Below, in pieces: positions 1 to 7,136 of a stretch of DNA of 32,118 bases. The stretch is from Pseudomonas brassicacearum subsp. neoaurantiaca (lineage in GTDB: Bacteria; Pseudomonadota; Gammaproteobacteria; Pseudomonadales; Pseudomonadaceae), in assembly GCF_013608025.1 (NCBI RefSeq), contig NZ_VDLV01000048.1, positions 75,647 to 107,764 on the forward strand, in the 5' to 3' direction. Position numbers and translations under genes: made by a program. The first letter of the stretch is position 1; each line of letters starts with the position of its first letter. A model generated the notes under the pieces. The model was not told the DNA's origin. It searched no databases and was given only the letters and a program-made list of their open reading frames with translations.

Positions 1-1621
1 TCGAGGCATCTTCGGCGGTGCTCTCTTCGCTGCCCACCAAGCGGTTGTAGACGCCCTTGCCCAGCTCCTTGCCCAGCTCCACGCCCCATTGGTCAAAGGC
101 GTTGATGCCCCAGACCACGCTTTGTACGAAGACTTTATGTTCGTACAGCGCAACCAGCGCACCGAGGCGGCGCGGGCTGATGCGTTCGACCACCAAGGTG
201 TTGCTCGGACGGTTGCCCGGAATCACCTTGTGTGCCGCCAGCTTCTGCACGTCGTCCTCGCTCATGCCCTTGTCACGCAGCTCGGCCTCGGCCTCGGCGC
301 GGGTCTTGCCGAGCATCAGTGCCTGGCTCTGGGACAGGCAGTTGGCGTACAGCCATTGGTGATGGTCGGAAACCGGGTTGAAGCTGACGATCGGCACGAT
401 GAAGTCGGCCGGGATGAATTGGGTGCCCTGGTGCAGCAGCTGATGGTAAGCGTGCTGGCCGTTGGCGCCGACGCCGCCCCAGATCACCGGACCGGTGTCG
501 GTGGAGACGGGCGTGCCGTCCTGGCGCACGCTCTTGCCGTTGGATTCCATGTCTAGCTGTTGCAAGTGCTTGGTGATGTTGCGCAGGTAGTGGTCGTACG
601 GCAGGATCGCGTGGCTTTGCGCACCCCAGAAGTTGCCGTACCACACGCCCAGCAATGCCAGGAGCACCGGCATGTTCTGTTCGAATGGTGCGCTCTGGAA
701 ATGCTGGTCCATGGAATACGCGCCGGAGAGCAATTCCTTGAAGTTCGACATGCCGATGGCCAGGGCGATCGGCAGGCCGATGGCTGACCACAGCGAGTAG
801 CGACCGCCGACCCAGTCCCACATCGGGAAGATGTTCTCTTCGCGGATGCCGAAGGCCACGGCGGCGGCGTTGTTGCTCGATACCGCGATGAAGTGGCGAT
901 ACAACTCCGCTTCCGAACCGCCCTGGGCCAGGTACCAGGCACGGGCGGCCTGGGCGTTCTTCAGGGTTTCGAGGGTGTTGAAGGATTTAGACGAGACGAT
1001 GAACAGCGTGGTCTCGGCGCGAAGCTTCATGGTCAGTTCGTGGAATTCACTGCCATCGATGTTCGCCAGGTAGTGGCAGCGAACGCCTTTATGCGTGTAG
1101 GACAACAGTGCTTCGGACACCAGTTGCGGTCCGAGGAAAGAGCCACCAATACCGATGTTCACCACGTCGGTGATCGGCTTCTCGGTGTAACCGCGCCACA
1201 GGCCGTCGTGAATGCGGCCGACCAAGTCGGTGATCTGGTTCAGCACTTTGTGCACGTCCGGCATCACGTTGACGCCGTTGACCAGCAACTTGTCGCCAAC
1301 CGGGCGACGCAGGGCGGTGTGCAGGGCGGGACGGTTTTCCGAGGCGTTGACGATTTCGCCTTCGAACAGCGCCTTGATCGCGCCCTTGAGGTCGACTTCG
1401 TTCGCCAGGCCCACCAGTAGGTTCCGGGTCTGGGCGTTGATCAGGTTCTTCGAATAATCGAGAAACAGGCCGCAGCTCGAAAGGGTGAATTGGTTGAAAC
1501 GCTGCGGATCGGCATTGAACGCTTCGCGCATGCTGAAATCCTGCATGGCTTTGCGGTGGTCATTCAGCGCTTGCCAGGCGGGCAGAGCGGTCACGTCTTG
1601 AGGAGTTCGGTAATACGCCAT
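1..1621 (-). CDS. pgi: Glucose-6-phosphate isomerase, 3' end cut by window edge
   Basis: Interconverts glucose-6-phosphate and fructose-6-phosphate in the cytoplasm. The reading frame is open from ATG at 1621 to the window edge (540 codons), so about 14 C-terminal residues are missing if the protein has the usual Pseudomonas length of about 554. Both family signatures are visible: an internal block containing DWVGGRYSLWSAIG and a late block running from GNRPSNTLVVERISP to FDQWGVELGK. The start MAYYRTPQDVT is preceded by AAGGA about 11 nt upstream. A TATAAT-like -10 lies on the minus strand at 1661-1666. The gene is separated from panD by a REPIN, so it is probably transcribed independently. 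Identity is near certain. Confidence 0.97.
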   Translation of the reverse strand, partial: MAYYRTPQDVTALPAWQALNDHRKAMQDFSMREAFNADPQRFNQFTLSSCGLFLDYSKNLINAQTRNLLVGLANEVDLKGAIKALFEGEIVNASENRPALHTALRRPVGDKLLVNGVNVMPDVHKVLNQITDLVGRIHDGLWRGYTEKPITDVVNIGIGGSFLGPQLVSEALLSYTHKGVRCHYLANIDGSEFHELTMKLRAETTLFIVSSKSFNTLETLKNAQAARAWYLAQGGSEAELYRHFIAVSSNNAAAVAFGIREENIFPMWDWVGGRYSLWSAIGLPIALAIGMSNFKELLSGAYSMDQHFQSAPFEQNMPVLLALLGVWYGNFWGAQSHAILPYDHYLRNITKHLQQLDMESNGKSVRQDGTPVSTDTGPVIWGGVGANGQHAYHQLLHQGTQFIPADFIVPIVSFNPVSDHHQWLYANCLSQSQALMLGKTRAEAEAELRDKGMSEDDVQKLAAHKVIPGNRPSNTLVVERISPRRLGALVALYEHKVFVQSVVWGINAFDQWGVELGKELGKGVYNRLVGSEESTAEDAS

Positions 1622-1660
1622 CGCTGCGGGTTTCCTTTTTACTTGAACGACCTTTTGTAC

Positions 1661-1666
1661 ATTATA
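1661..1666 (-). promoter_or_regulatory. Probable -10 of the pgi promoter
   Basis: TATAAT on the minus strand, about 40 nt before the pgi ATG, would start transcription near 1654. I see no convincing -35 at 16-18 nt, so this is a -10-only inference. Confidence 0.4.
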
Positions 1667-1842
1667 AATTCCGGCGCGGCTGAAGGCAGGCGTCCGGATA
1701 ACTGCGTCGACACGATCGCCGGGCACAGGGCGACTACAGTAAACCTCGCGTTGCGATCTGTCTTGACTTTGTCTGACCGTTTCCCGGTACTTTTTTATAC
1801 AGCAGGGAGGGAAGGGGCCGACAGACGGAGATAATCAACAGC

Positions 1843-1926
1843 GGGAGCGAGCTTGCTCGCGATGACTTTGTGCCAGTCGGCATCTGTATCAACTGGCACA
1901 CCGCAATCGCGAGCAAGCTCGCTCCC
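1843..1926. repeat. REPIN (REP doublet) between panD and pgi
   Basis: Two inverted copies of a 21-base REP arm (GGGAGCGAGCTTGCTCGCGA-type) at 1843-1863 and 1906-1926 flank about 42 bases of unrelated sequence. Each arm is itself partly palindromic (GAGCTTGCTC). The same unit recurs at 2445, 4433, 12723 and 15917. Elements of this kind are known as REPINs in P. fluorescens and are mobilised in trans by RAYT transposases; no RAYT gene is in this window. The 332-base gap 1622-1953 holds this element, the pgi promoter region and nothing else I recognise. Confidence 0.9.
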
Positions 1927-1953
1927 ACAGGGAGGTGAAACGGGTGGGCTCGG

Positions 1954-2334
1954 TCAGGCAACCTGGACCGGAATGGCATTGCTGGTGTGGCTCAGTTCGT
2001 TGCCCGGCGCCATGTAAAGCATGCGCGGCTTGAAGTTGAGCAGCTCGGCTTCGCTGTAATGGGCATAGGCGCAGATGATCACGCGGTCACCAACCTTGGC
2101 CTTGTGCGCTGCGGCGCCGTTCACCGAGATCATTCGCGAGCCTTCCTCGCCACGGATGGCGTAGGTGGTGAAGCGCTCGCCATTATCGACGTTATAGATC
2201 TGGATCTGTTCGTACTCGCGGATTCCCGACAGGTCCAGCCACTCTCCATCAATGGCGCAGGAGCCTTCGTAGTCGAGCACGGCGTGAGTGACTTCGGCGC
2301 GGTGCAACTTGGCCTTGAGCATGATGGCGTGCAT
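1954..2334 (-). CDS. panD: Aspartate 1-decarboxylase precursor
   Basis: Pyruvoyl enzyme making beta-alanine from aspartate for pantothenate synthesis. At 126 residues it has the family's usual size. The self-cleavage site Gly24-Ser25 (YEGSC) is intact, so the zymogen should process to a beta chain and a pyruvoyl alpha chain. The start MHAIMLKAKLHRAEV is chosen over a longer upstream frame because it matches the family N-terminus and has AGAGGA placed about 8 nt before it. It follows panC on the same strand but with a 214-base gap carrying a REPIN, so co-transcription with panBC is plausible but the element may uncouple it. Identity is secure. Confidence 0.96.
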   Translation of the reverse strand: MHAIMLKAKLHRAEVTHAVLDYEGSCAIDGEWLDLSGIREYEQIQIYNVDNGERFTTYAIRGEEGSRMISVNGAAAHKAKVGDRVIICAYAHYSEAELLNFKPRMLYMAPGNELSHTSNAIPVQVA

Positions 2335-2444
2335 GGGTGTTTCCTCTGGTCGGGTCCGAACGGCGGGCAGTTTGCCCGAAGGCTTCCGGGGCGGCAATAC
2401 GGGAGGGATGTGCAGATGCAGTCTGTTAAACACCACATCATCCC

Positions 2445-2534
2445 TGTGGGAGCGAGCCTGCTCGCGATAGCGGTGCATCAGTCAAACTCTATATCAACTG
2501 ACCTACCGTTTTCGCGAGCAGGCTCGCTCCCACA
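2445..2534. repeat. REPIN between panC and panD
   Basis: Arms at 2445-2467 and 2512-2534, inverted. Both differ from the other copies at the same base pair (GCCTGC in one arm, GCAGGC in the other, against GCTTGC/GCAAGC elsewhere). The substitution is therefore compensated across the hairpin, which argues that arm pairing is maintained. Confidence 0.9.
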
Positions 2535-2548
2535 TCGGGGCTGAGGTG

Positions 2549-3409
2549 TCAGGCGTGCGCGTCGAGATCCAGGTGCAGGTTGTCGATCAGGCGCGTGGTA
2601 CCGAGGAATGCCGCCACCAGGATCACCAGGTCGCGATCCTCGCTCACGGCAGGGCGCAAGGTCTTGGCGTGACGGATTTCCAGGTAATCGGGGCGCAGGC
2701 CCGCGGCTTCGAGTTGCTTGAGTTGCTCAGCGATGAGCGCGGGGTAATCCCGTTGCCCCTGCTGGATGGCCTCGGCGATCTGGTTCAGGACCCGATAGAC
2801 GACCGGCGCGACAGCGCGCTGCTCGGGGCTGAGGAAGCCGTTGCGCGACGACAGCGCCAGGCCGTCTTCGGCGCGAACGGTCGGCTCGCCGATGATCTGG
2901 ATCGGCATGTTCAAGTCATGGACCAAGGCGCGGATTACCGCCAGTTGCTGGAAATCCTTCTGGCCGAATACCGCCAGGTCCGGCTGGACCATGTTGAAGA
3001 GCTTGCTGACCACTGTCGCCACGCCTTCGAAATGCCCTGGACGACTGGCGCCGCACAGGCCCTCGGACAACTGCGGGACGCTGACCCTGGTCTGCCCGGC
3101 CATGCCGTCGGGGTACATTTCTTCGACGCTGGGGGCGAACAGCAAGTGGCAACCGGCCTGGAGCAGCTTTTCCTGGTCGGCCGCCAAGGTGCGCGGGTAT
3201 TTATCCAAGTCTTCGCCGGCACCGAACTGCAACGGATTGACGAAAATGCTCGCCACCACGAAGTCGGCCCGTTGAGTGGCCTTGGTCACCAGCGCCACGT
3301 GACCGCTGTGGAGGTTGCCCATGGTCGGGACGAAGGCGATGCGTTTGCCTTCGCCGCGGGCGCGGGCTACGGCGGCCCGCAATTCACGTACGGTCTTGAC
3401 GGTGTTCAT
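2549..3409 (-). CDS. panC: Pantothenate synthetase
   Basis: ATP-dependent ligation of pantoate and beta-alanine to pantothenate, in the cytoplasm. The 286 residues show the nucleotidyltransferase HxGH motif as PTMGNLHSGH (about residues 28-37), the FGQKDFQQL segment, and LSSRN in place of KMSKS. Full length for the family. The start codon overlaps the panB stop by 4 bases (3406-3409), implying translational coupling. Identity is secure. Confidence 0.97.
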   Translation of the reverse strand: MNTVKTVRELRAAVARARGEGKRIAFVPTMGNLHSGHVALVTKATQRADFVVASIFVNPLQFGAGEDLDKYPRTLAADQEKLLQAGCHLLFAPSVEEMYPDGMAGQTRVSVPQLSEGLCGASRPGHFEGVATVVSKLFNMVQPDLAVFGQKDFQQLAVIRALVHDLNMPIQIIGEPTVRAEDGLALSSRNGFLSPEQRAVAPVVYRVLNQIAEAIQQGQRDYPALIAEQLKQLEAAGLRPDYLEIRHAKTLRPAVSEDRDLVILVAAFLGTTRLIDNLHLDLDAHA

Positions 3410-4206
3410 GCGGAAAACCCATGTTCGGCGCCGGGGAAGGTCGCAGCCTTGACCTCGGTTACGTACGCGGTCAAGGCGCCCTGGATGGAAGTTTGTCCGG
3501 CCATGAAGTTCTTCACGAATTTCGGCACGCGCCCGGTGATCGACAGCCCGAGCATGTCGTGGAGTACCAGTACCTGGCCGTCGGTGGCATTACCGGCGCC
3601 GATGCCGATCACTGGAATCTTCACCGCCTGGGTGATTTCCTGGGCCAGTTCGCTGGGCACGCATTCGAGCAGCAACATGGCGGCCCCGGCCTGCTCCAGC
3701 GCGATCGCATCGGCGCGCATCTGCCGCGCCTGGTTTTCATTGCGGCCCTGGACCTTGTAGCCACCGAGGATATTCACGGCTTGAGGGGTGAGGCCCAAAT
3801 GGGCACACACCGGAATGCCACGTTCGGCCAGCAACCGTATCGAGTCGGCCAGCCACAACGCGCCCTCGACCTTGACCATATGGGCGCCGGCCTGCATCAG
3901 CATGGCGCTGTTGGTCATGGTTTGTTCGAGGGTGGCGTAGGCCATGAACGGCAAGTCGGCGAGGATCAGCGCGTCGGTGTTACCGCGCTTGACGGCGGCC
4001 ACGTGGTAGGCCATCTCGGCGGTTGTCACCGGCAAGGTGCTGTCGTGACCTTGCAGCACCATGCCGAGGGAATCGCCCACCAGCAGCACCTCGACTCCAG
4101 CCTCATTGCAGGCATGGGCGAAAGTGGCGTCATAGCAGGTCAGCATGGTGATCTTCTCACCTTTTTGCTTGAGACCTTGCAGCGTGGTCAGGGTAATAGC
4201 TGGCAT
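3406..4206 (-). CDS. panB: 3-methyl-2-oxobutanoate hydroxymethyltransferase
   Basis: Ketopantoate hydroxymethyltransferase; adds a hydroxymethyl group from methylene-tetrahydrofolate to 2-oxoisovalerate, the first committed step of pantothenate synthesis. The 266 residues include the metal-binding VGDSLGMVLQGHDST region (Asp45) and VKVEGA. ATG at 4206 has GAGGA about 9 nt upstream. It heads the panB-panC pair. Its 2-oxoisovalerate substrate is also an intermediate of the ilv pathway encoded about 22 kb away in this window. Confidence 0.97.
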   Translation of the reverse strand: MPAITLTTLQGLKQKGEKITMLTCYDATFAHACNEAGVEVLLVGDSLGMVLQGHDSTLPVTTAEMAYHVAAVKRGNTDALILADLPFMAYATLEQTMTNSAMLMQAGAHMVKVEGALWLADSIRLLAERGIPVCAHLGLTPQAVNILGGYKVQGRNENQARQMRADAIALEQAGAAMLLLECVPSELAQEITQAVKIPVIGIGAGNATDGQVLVLHDMLGLSITGRVPKFVKNFMAGQTSIQGALTAYVTEVKAATFPGAEHGFSA

Positions 4207-4432
4207 GAAAAAGTCCTCATAAGGCGCTTGAATACAGGCGCACCTTCTAAGCGTGGTGCTTGTAAGGCCTGGATTGCGCCCATTAGCGCCGCGTTGGCGG
4301 CGACGGGACGCCTATAGTCGTGAGGAGTATCGGGGAAGTCAATTGGATGTGTTACCGCCGGGTGTTACCGGGGTTACTGATGCGTTTCAGCGTAGGGGCG
4401 TGTTTCGAATCTGACTGCCGGGTGCTGGATCC
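4207..4432. other. panB upstream region, possible weak promoter
   Basis: With the REPIN at 4433-4520, this makes a 326-base gap between folK and panB. On the minus strand TTGACT (4337-4342) precedes TATAGG (4311-4316), but the 20-base spacing is too long for a confident sigma-70 promoter. I see no riboswitch or small ORF that I would defend. Confidence 0.3.
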
Positions 4433-4520
4433 TGTGGGAGCGAGCTTGCTCGCGATAGCGTTGTATCAGCCACAGTTGGATAACTGATCGACCGTAATCG
4501 CGAGCAAGCTCACTCCCACA
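4433..4520. repeat. REPIN between folK and panB
   Basis: Inverted arms at 4433-4456 and 4497-4520. The right arm has one uncompensated change (CTCACTCCC instead of CTCGCTCCC). It lies 12 bases past the folK stop. Confidence 0.9.
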
Positions 4521-4532
4521 AAGGGATGTATT

Positions 4533-5018
4533 TCAAGCAGGAAATAAGCGTTCCAGGCCGACAAATGGGCACGCTGCAAGGAGATCCTTGAGCAAGCGTC
4601 CATCTGCCAGGCGCAGGTCGGCGGGTGCCAACTCTGCCAGCGGGTAGAGCACAAAGGCCCGGGCTTGCATATGGTAATGGGGAACCTTGAGGCGGGGCTC
4701 GTCGATCAGACGGTCACCGAACAGCAGAATGTCCAGGTCCAGGGTGCGCGGGCCCCAGCGCTCAAGGCGCTCGCGGCCCTGGCCGGTTTCGATGGCTTGC
4801 AACGCGTCGAGCAGATCCAGCGGTGCAAGGCTGCTCTCCAATGCTGCCACGGCGTTGGTATAGCGTGGCTGGCCGGGAAGTAGCGAGTCGCTTTGATAAA
4901 ATGCCGAGACGCCTGCCAGTCGGGTCTCGGGCAGTCGCGCCAGCGCCTCGATGGCGCTGCGCAGTTGCTCGGCGGGTTCGGCCAGGTTGCTGCCCATGCC
5001 GATGTAGATGCGTTCCAT
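4533..5018 (-). CDS. folK: 2-amino-4-hydroxy-6-hydroxymethyldihydropteridine pyrophosphokinase
   Basis: HPPK of folate synthesis; transfers pyrophosphate from ATP to 6-hydroxymethyl-dihydropterin. The 161 residues begin MERIYIGMGSNLAEP and contain the family signature RWGPRTLDLDILLFGD. Its start is 3 bases after the pcnB stop with only a weak GAG upstream, so translation probably depends on coupling with pcnB. The pcnB-folK pairing is conserved in gammaproteobacteria. Identity is secure. Confidence 0.96.
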   Translation of the reverse strand: MERIYIGMGSNLAEPAEQLRSAIEALARLPETRLAGVSAFYQSDSLLPGQPRYTNAVAALESSLAPLDLLDALQAIETGQGRERLERWGPRTLDLDILLFGDRLIDEPRLKVPHYHMQARAFVLYPLAELAPADLRLADGRLLKDLLAACPFVGLERLFPA

Positions 5019-5021
5019 TGA

Positions 5022-6419
5022 TTACTCGTCTGATGCGCTCGGTACGCCGGCACGCTTGCGCTTGGCACCGCTGCTGCGCCGACGTTTGCGCGGGCCGCTG
5101 GTGCCGTCGTCCTTGCCGCTGAGCTCACGAATCATCTCGCGGCGCTCGCTGTCGTTGGCGTCCTGGTAATCGGTCCACCATTCACCCAGGCCATCGGTCT
5201 GTTCGCCGGCGCTTTCGCGCAGCAGCAGGAAGTCGTAGCCCGCGCGGAAACGCGGGTTATCCAGCAACAGGTCGGCACGTTTGCCGCTGCGCCGCGGCAG
5301 GCGTTCCTGCATGTCCCAGATTTCGCGAATCGGCATCGTGAAGCGTTTCGGGATCGCAATGCGCTGGCACTGTTCGGCGATCAGCTCGTGGGCCGCTTCC
5401 TGCATCGCAGGAATTGGCGGCATGCCACGGTCTTGCAGGCGCAGCACGCGAGCGGGCAGGGCAGGCCAGAGCAAGGCGGCGAACAGGAACGCAGGCGTTA
5501 CCGGTTTGTTCTGCTTGATCCGCAGGTCGGTGTTGATCAGTGCTTCGCTGATCAGGGTGTGGGTGTAGGTCGGGTTGTGCTCCAGGGCTTCGGCGCTGGC
5601 GGGGAACAGCGGATCGAAGAGCTGCAGGTCCACGAGCATTTCGAAGGTGTCCGCCGCGTTGCCCGACAGGAACAGCTTGAGCACTTCCTCGAACAGGCGG
5701 GCCGAGGGGATTTCCCGCAACATCGGCGCCAGTTCGCGAATCGGCAGGGCGCTGTGTTTTTCGATGCCGAAATCCAGCTTGGCGGCAAAACGCACGGCCC
5801 GCAGCATCCGCACCGGGTCTTCCTGGTAACGCTGCTTGGGATCGCCGATCAGACGGATCAAGCGATTGCGAATGTCGTGCACGCCGTTGGCGTAATCGAG
5901 GATGCGCTCACTGACCGGATCGTAATACAGGGCGTTGATGGTGAAGTCGCGGCGCTGCGCGTCTTCTTCCAGGGTGCCGTAGACGTTATCGCGCAGGATG
6001 CGTCCGCTCTCGTTGCGAGACGACTGGTTGCTGTCTTCATCTTCGTCGTTCTGCGGATGGTTGGCGCGGAAGGTCGCCACTTCGATGATTTCGCGACCGA
6101 AGTGGATATGCACCAGCTTGAAACGTCGGCCGATGATCCGCGCATTGCGGAATTCGGCGCGGATCTGCTCAGGCGTGGCGCTGGTGGCGACGTCGAAATC
6201 CTTGGGGGTGATATTGAGCAGCATGTCGCGCACGCAACCGCCGACCAGATAAGCCTGGTAGCCGGCGTTCTGCAGGCGTTCGACGATGTTCACCGCGTAA
6301 CGGCTGAATTGGGCCTTTTGCAACGAATGCTGGCCGCTACTGAGCACTTCAGGCGTGCTGCGTATGTGTTGCGTACGACGCAAGGGAGAACGGAATGACT
6401 GGAACAGCTTCTTCAGCAT
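5022..6419 (-). CDS. pcnB: Poly(A) polymerase I
   Basis: Adds 3' poly(A) tails that promote RNA decay. The 465-residue protein has the class II nucleotidyltransferase core: GGCVRD at about 60-65, catalytic Asp74 and Asp76 in KDFDVAT, then RRDFTINALYYD and the RMLRAVRFAAKL segment. A basic C-terminal tail (KRRRRSSGAKRKR) fits RNA binding. I chose ATG 6419 (MLKKLFQSFRSPLRR) because related proteins begin there; an in-frame GTG at 6428 adds three residues, and neither has a strong Shine-Dalgarno. It lies downstream of crcZ on the same strand. Poly(A) polymerase versus CCA-adding enzyme is decided by the long N- and C-terminal extensions and the linkage to folK. Confidence 0.95.
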   Translation of the reverse strand: MLKKLFQSFRSPLRRTQHIRSTPEVLSSGQHSLQKAQFSRYAVNIVERLQNAGYQAYLVGGCVRDMLLNITPKDFDVATSATPEQIRAEFRNARIIGRRFKLVHIHFGREIIEVATFRANHPQNDEDEDSNQSSRNESGRILRDNVYGTLEEDAQRRDFTINALYYDPVSERILDYANGVHDIRNRLIRLIGDPKQRYQEDPVRMLRAVRFAAKLDFGIEKHSALPIRELAPMLREIPSARLFEEVLKLFLSGNAADTFEMLVDLQLFDPLFPASAEALEHNPTYTHTLISEALINTDLRIKQNKPVTPAFLFAALLWPALPARVLRLQDRGMPPIPAMQEAAHELIAEQCQRIAIPKRFTMPIREIWDMQERLPRRSGKRADLLLDNPRFRAGYDFLLLRESAGEQTDGLGEWWTDYQDANDSERREMIRELSGKDDGTSGPRKRRRSSGAKRKRAGVPSASDE

Positions 6420-6580
6420 GGGATGCACTGTTTGAAGGAATATTCAGCCAAAAACGAAGAATGGCCGCATGATGGGCGGGGATTCTAGCATTTAGTCAAC
6501 GGATGGTGTAGGACGCAGGCACTTTGAGCTGCAAGCTTCGAGCGACGCGGTCTGTAGGCAGCGGGGAAGGCGGAACGACA

Positions 6581-6952
6581 GAAACCACAAGGGGAGCCGA
6601 AGCTCCCCCAGAATTAGTTGCGTGCTCTGTTTTTATTATTGGTTTCGGGCTTCTTGTTTTTGTTGAGTGCCCGCGCCACGAGGTTTTCCCTTCGTGACCC
6701 TCCCAATCGGGAGCCAAGAGCAAACGGATTGCTTTGGTCGCTGTGTTGCAGTGATCAATCGATCCAACCAGTTCAGGCACCTGTCTCTAGACAGTTTTTA
6801 TTGTTCTCGGCCTGGTTGTGGGGCAAGCCCCAAATACAACGCCTCTCCAAAAGAATCAGTTAGCTGCGCCTCTCGCCGTCTTGTTTTTATTGTGCGTGAG
6901 TCGATTCGTCTTATTTTTATTGTCTTGTGCATTGCTTGTTATTGTTCTTGTA
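6581..6952 (-). ncRNA. crcZ: CrcZ, Hfq/Crc-sequestering small RNA
   Basis: An untranslated minus-strand region of about 370 nt between cbrB and pcnB, the conserved position of crcZ. It contains six A-rich motifs of the AACAATAAAAACA type that Hfq-Crc binds: 6935-6946, 6910-6923, 6880-6893, 6792-6805, 6651-6664 and 6628-6642. A sigma-54 promoter lies directly upstream and a GC hairpin terminator ends it. In Pseudomonas, CbrB-activated CrcZ titrates Hfq/Crc from target mRNAs and so relieves catabolite repression. Ends are predicted from the promoter and terminator, not measured. Confidence 0.9.
6591..6608 (-). terminator. crcZ terminator hairpin
   Basis: GGGGAGC / GCTCCCC stem with a TTCG loop on the minus strand, followed by the T-rich but interrupted TTGTGGTTT. 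It is the only strong hairpin between the last A-rich motif and pcnB. Read-through into pcnB is possible given the poor U-tract. The remaining 6420-6580 shows nothing further that I recognise. Confidence 0.65.
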
Positions 6953-6962
6953 CCAAAGCTAT

Positions 6963-6978
6963 AGCAGGGTGCGTGCCA
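6963..6978 (-). promoter_or_regulatory. Sigma-54 promoter of crcZ
   Basis: On the minus strand, TGGCACG (6978-6972), four bases, then CTGCT (6967-6963). The GG and GC doublets are separated by exactly 10 bases, as sigma-54 requires. Predicted start is near 6952. This fits activation by CbrB, a sigma-54-dependent regulator encoded immediately upstream. Confidence 0.88.
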
Positions 6979-7037
6979 ACTTTTGCCAGGCCCAGCGAAA
7001 CCGGGGGTTCTATCGATATGCCGGTTTTTTCGAGGCG

Positions 7038-7077
7038 AAAAAAAGCCGGGATTTCGTTACCGTAAACCCCGGCTTTT
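7038..7077 (-). terminator. cbrB transcription terminator
   Basis: On the minus strand, stem AAAAGCCGGG/CCCGGCTTTT (arms 7067-7077 and 7041-7050) followed by seven T (7044-7038). A textbook intrinsic terminator ending the cbrAB message before the crcZ promoter. Confidence 0.85.
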
Positions 7078-7127
7078 GTTACGTGAAAAAGCTGAGGTAA
7101 CAGTTTTTTCACATTGTGCGATGTTAC
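7077..7127. promoter_or_regulatory. Probable CbrB enhancer sites for crcZ
   Basis: TGTTAC (7077-7082), 14 bases, GTAACA (7097-7102) form a palindrome, and another TGTTAC stands at 7122-7127, giving a second, outward-facing pair with 7097-7102. As I recall, CbrB recognises TGTTAC/GTAACA half-sites. The palindrome is about 100-125 bases upstream of the sigma-54 -24 element, the usual enhancer distance. The sites lie between the cbrB stop codon and its terminator. Confidence 0.75.
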
Positions 7128-7136
7128 CTGTGCGCC

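Noticed and set aside
2546..3760. 404-codon plus-strand frame opposite panC and panB
   Set aside because: Spans two well-identified minus-strand genes; low-complexity Gly/Gln/Val-rich translation typical of a complementary-strand artefact.
4207..4432. Riboswitch upstream of panB
   Set aside because: No conserved TPP, SAM or other aptamer core could be recognised by eye.
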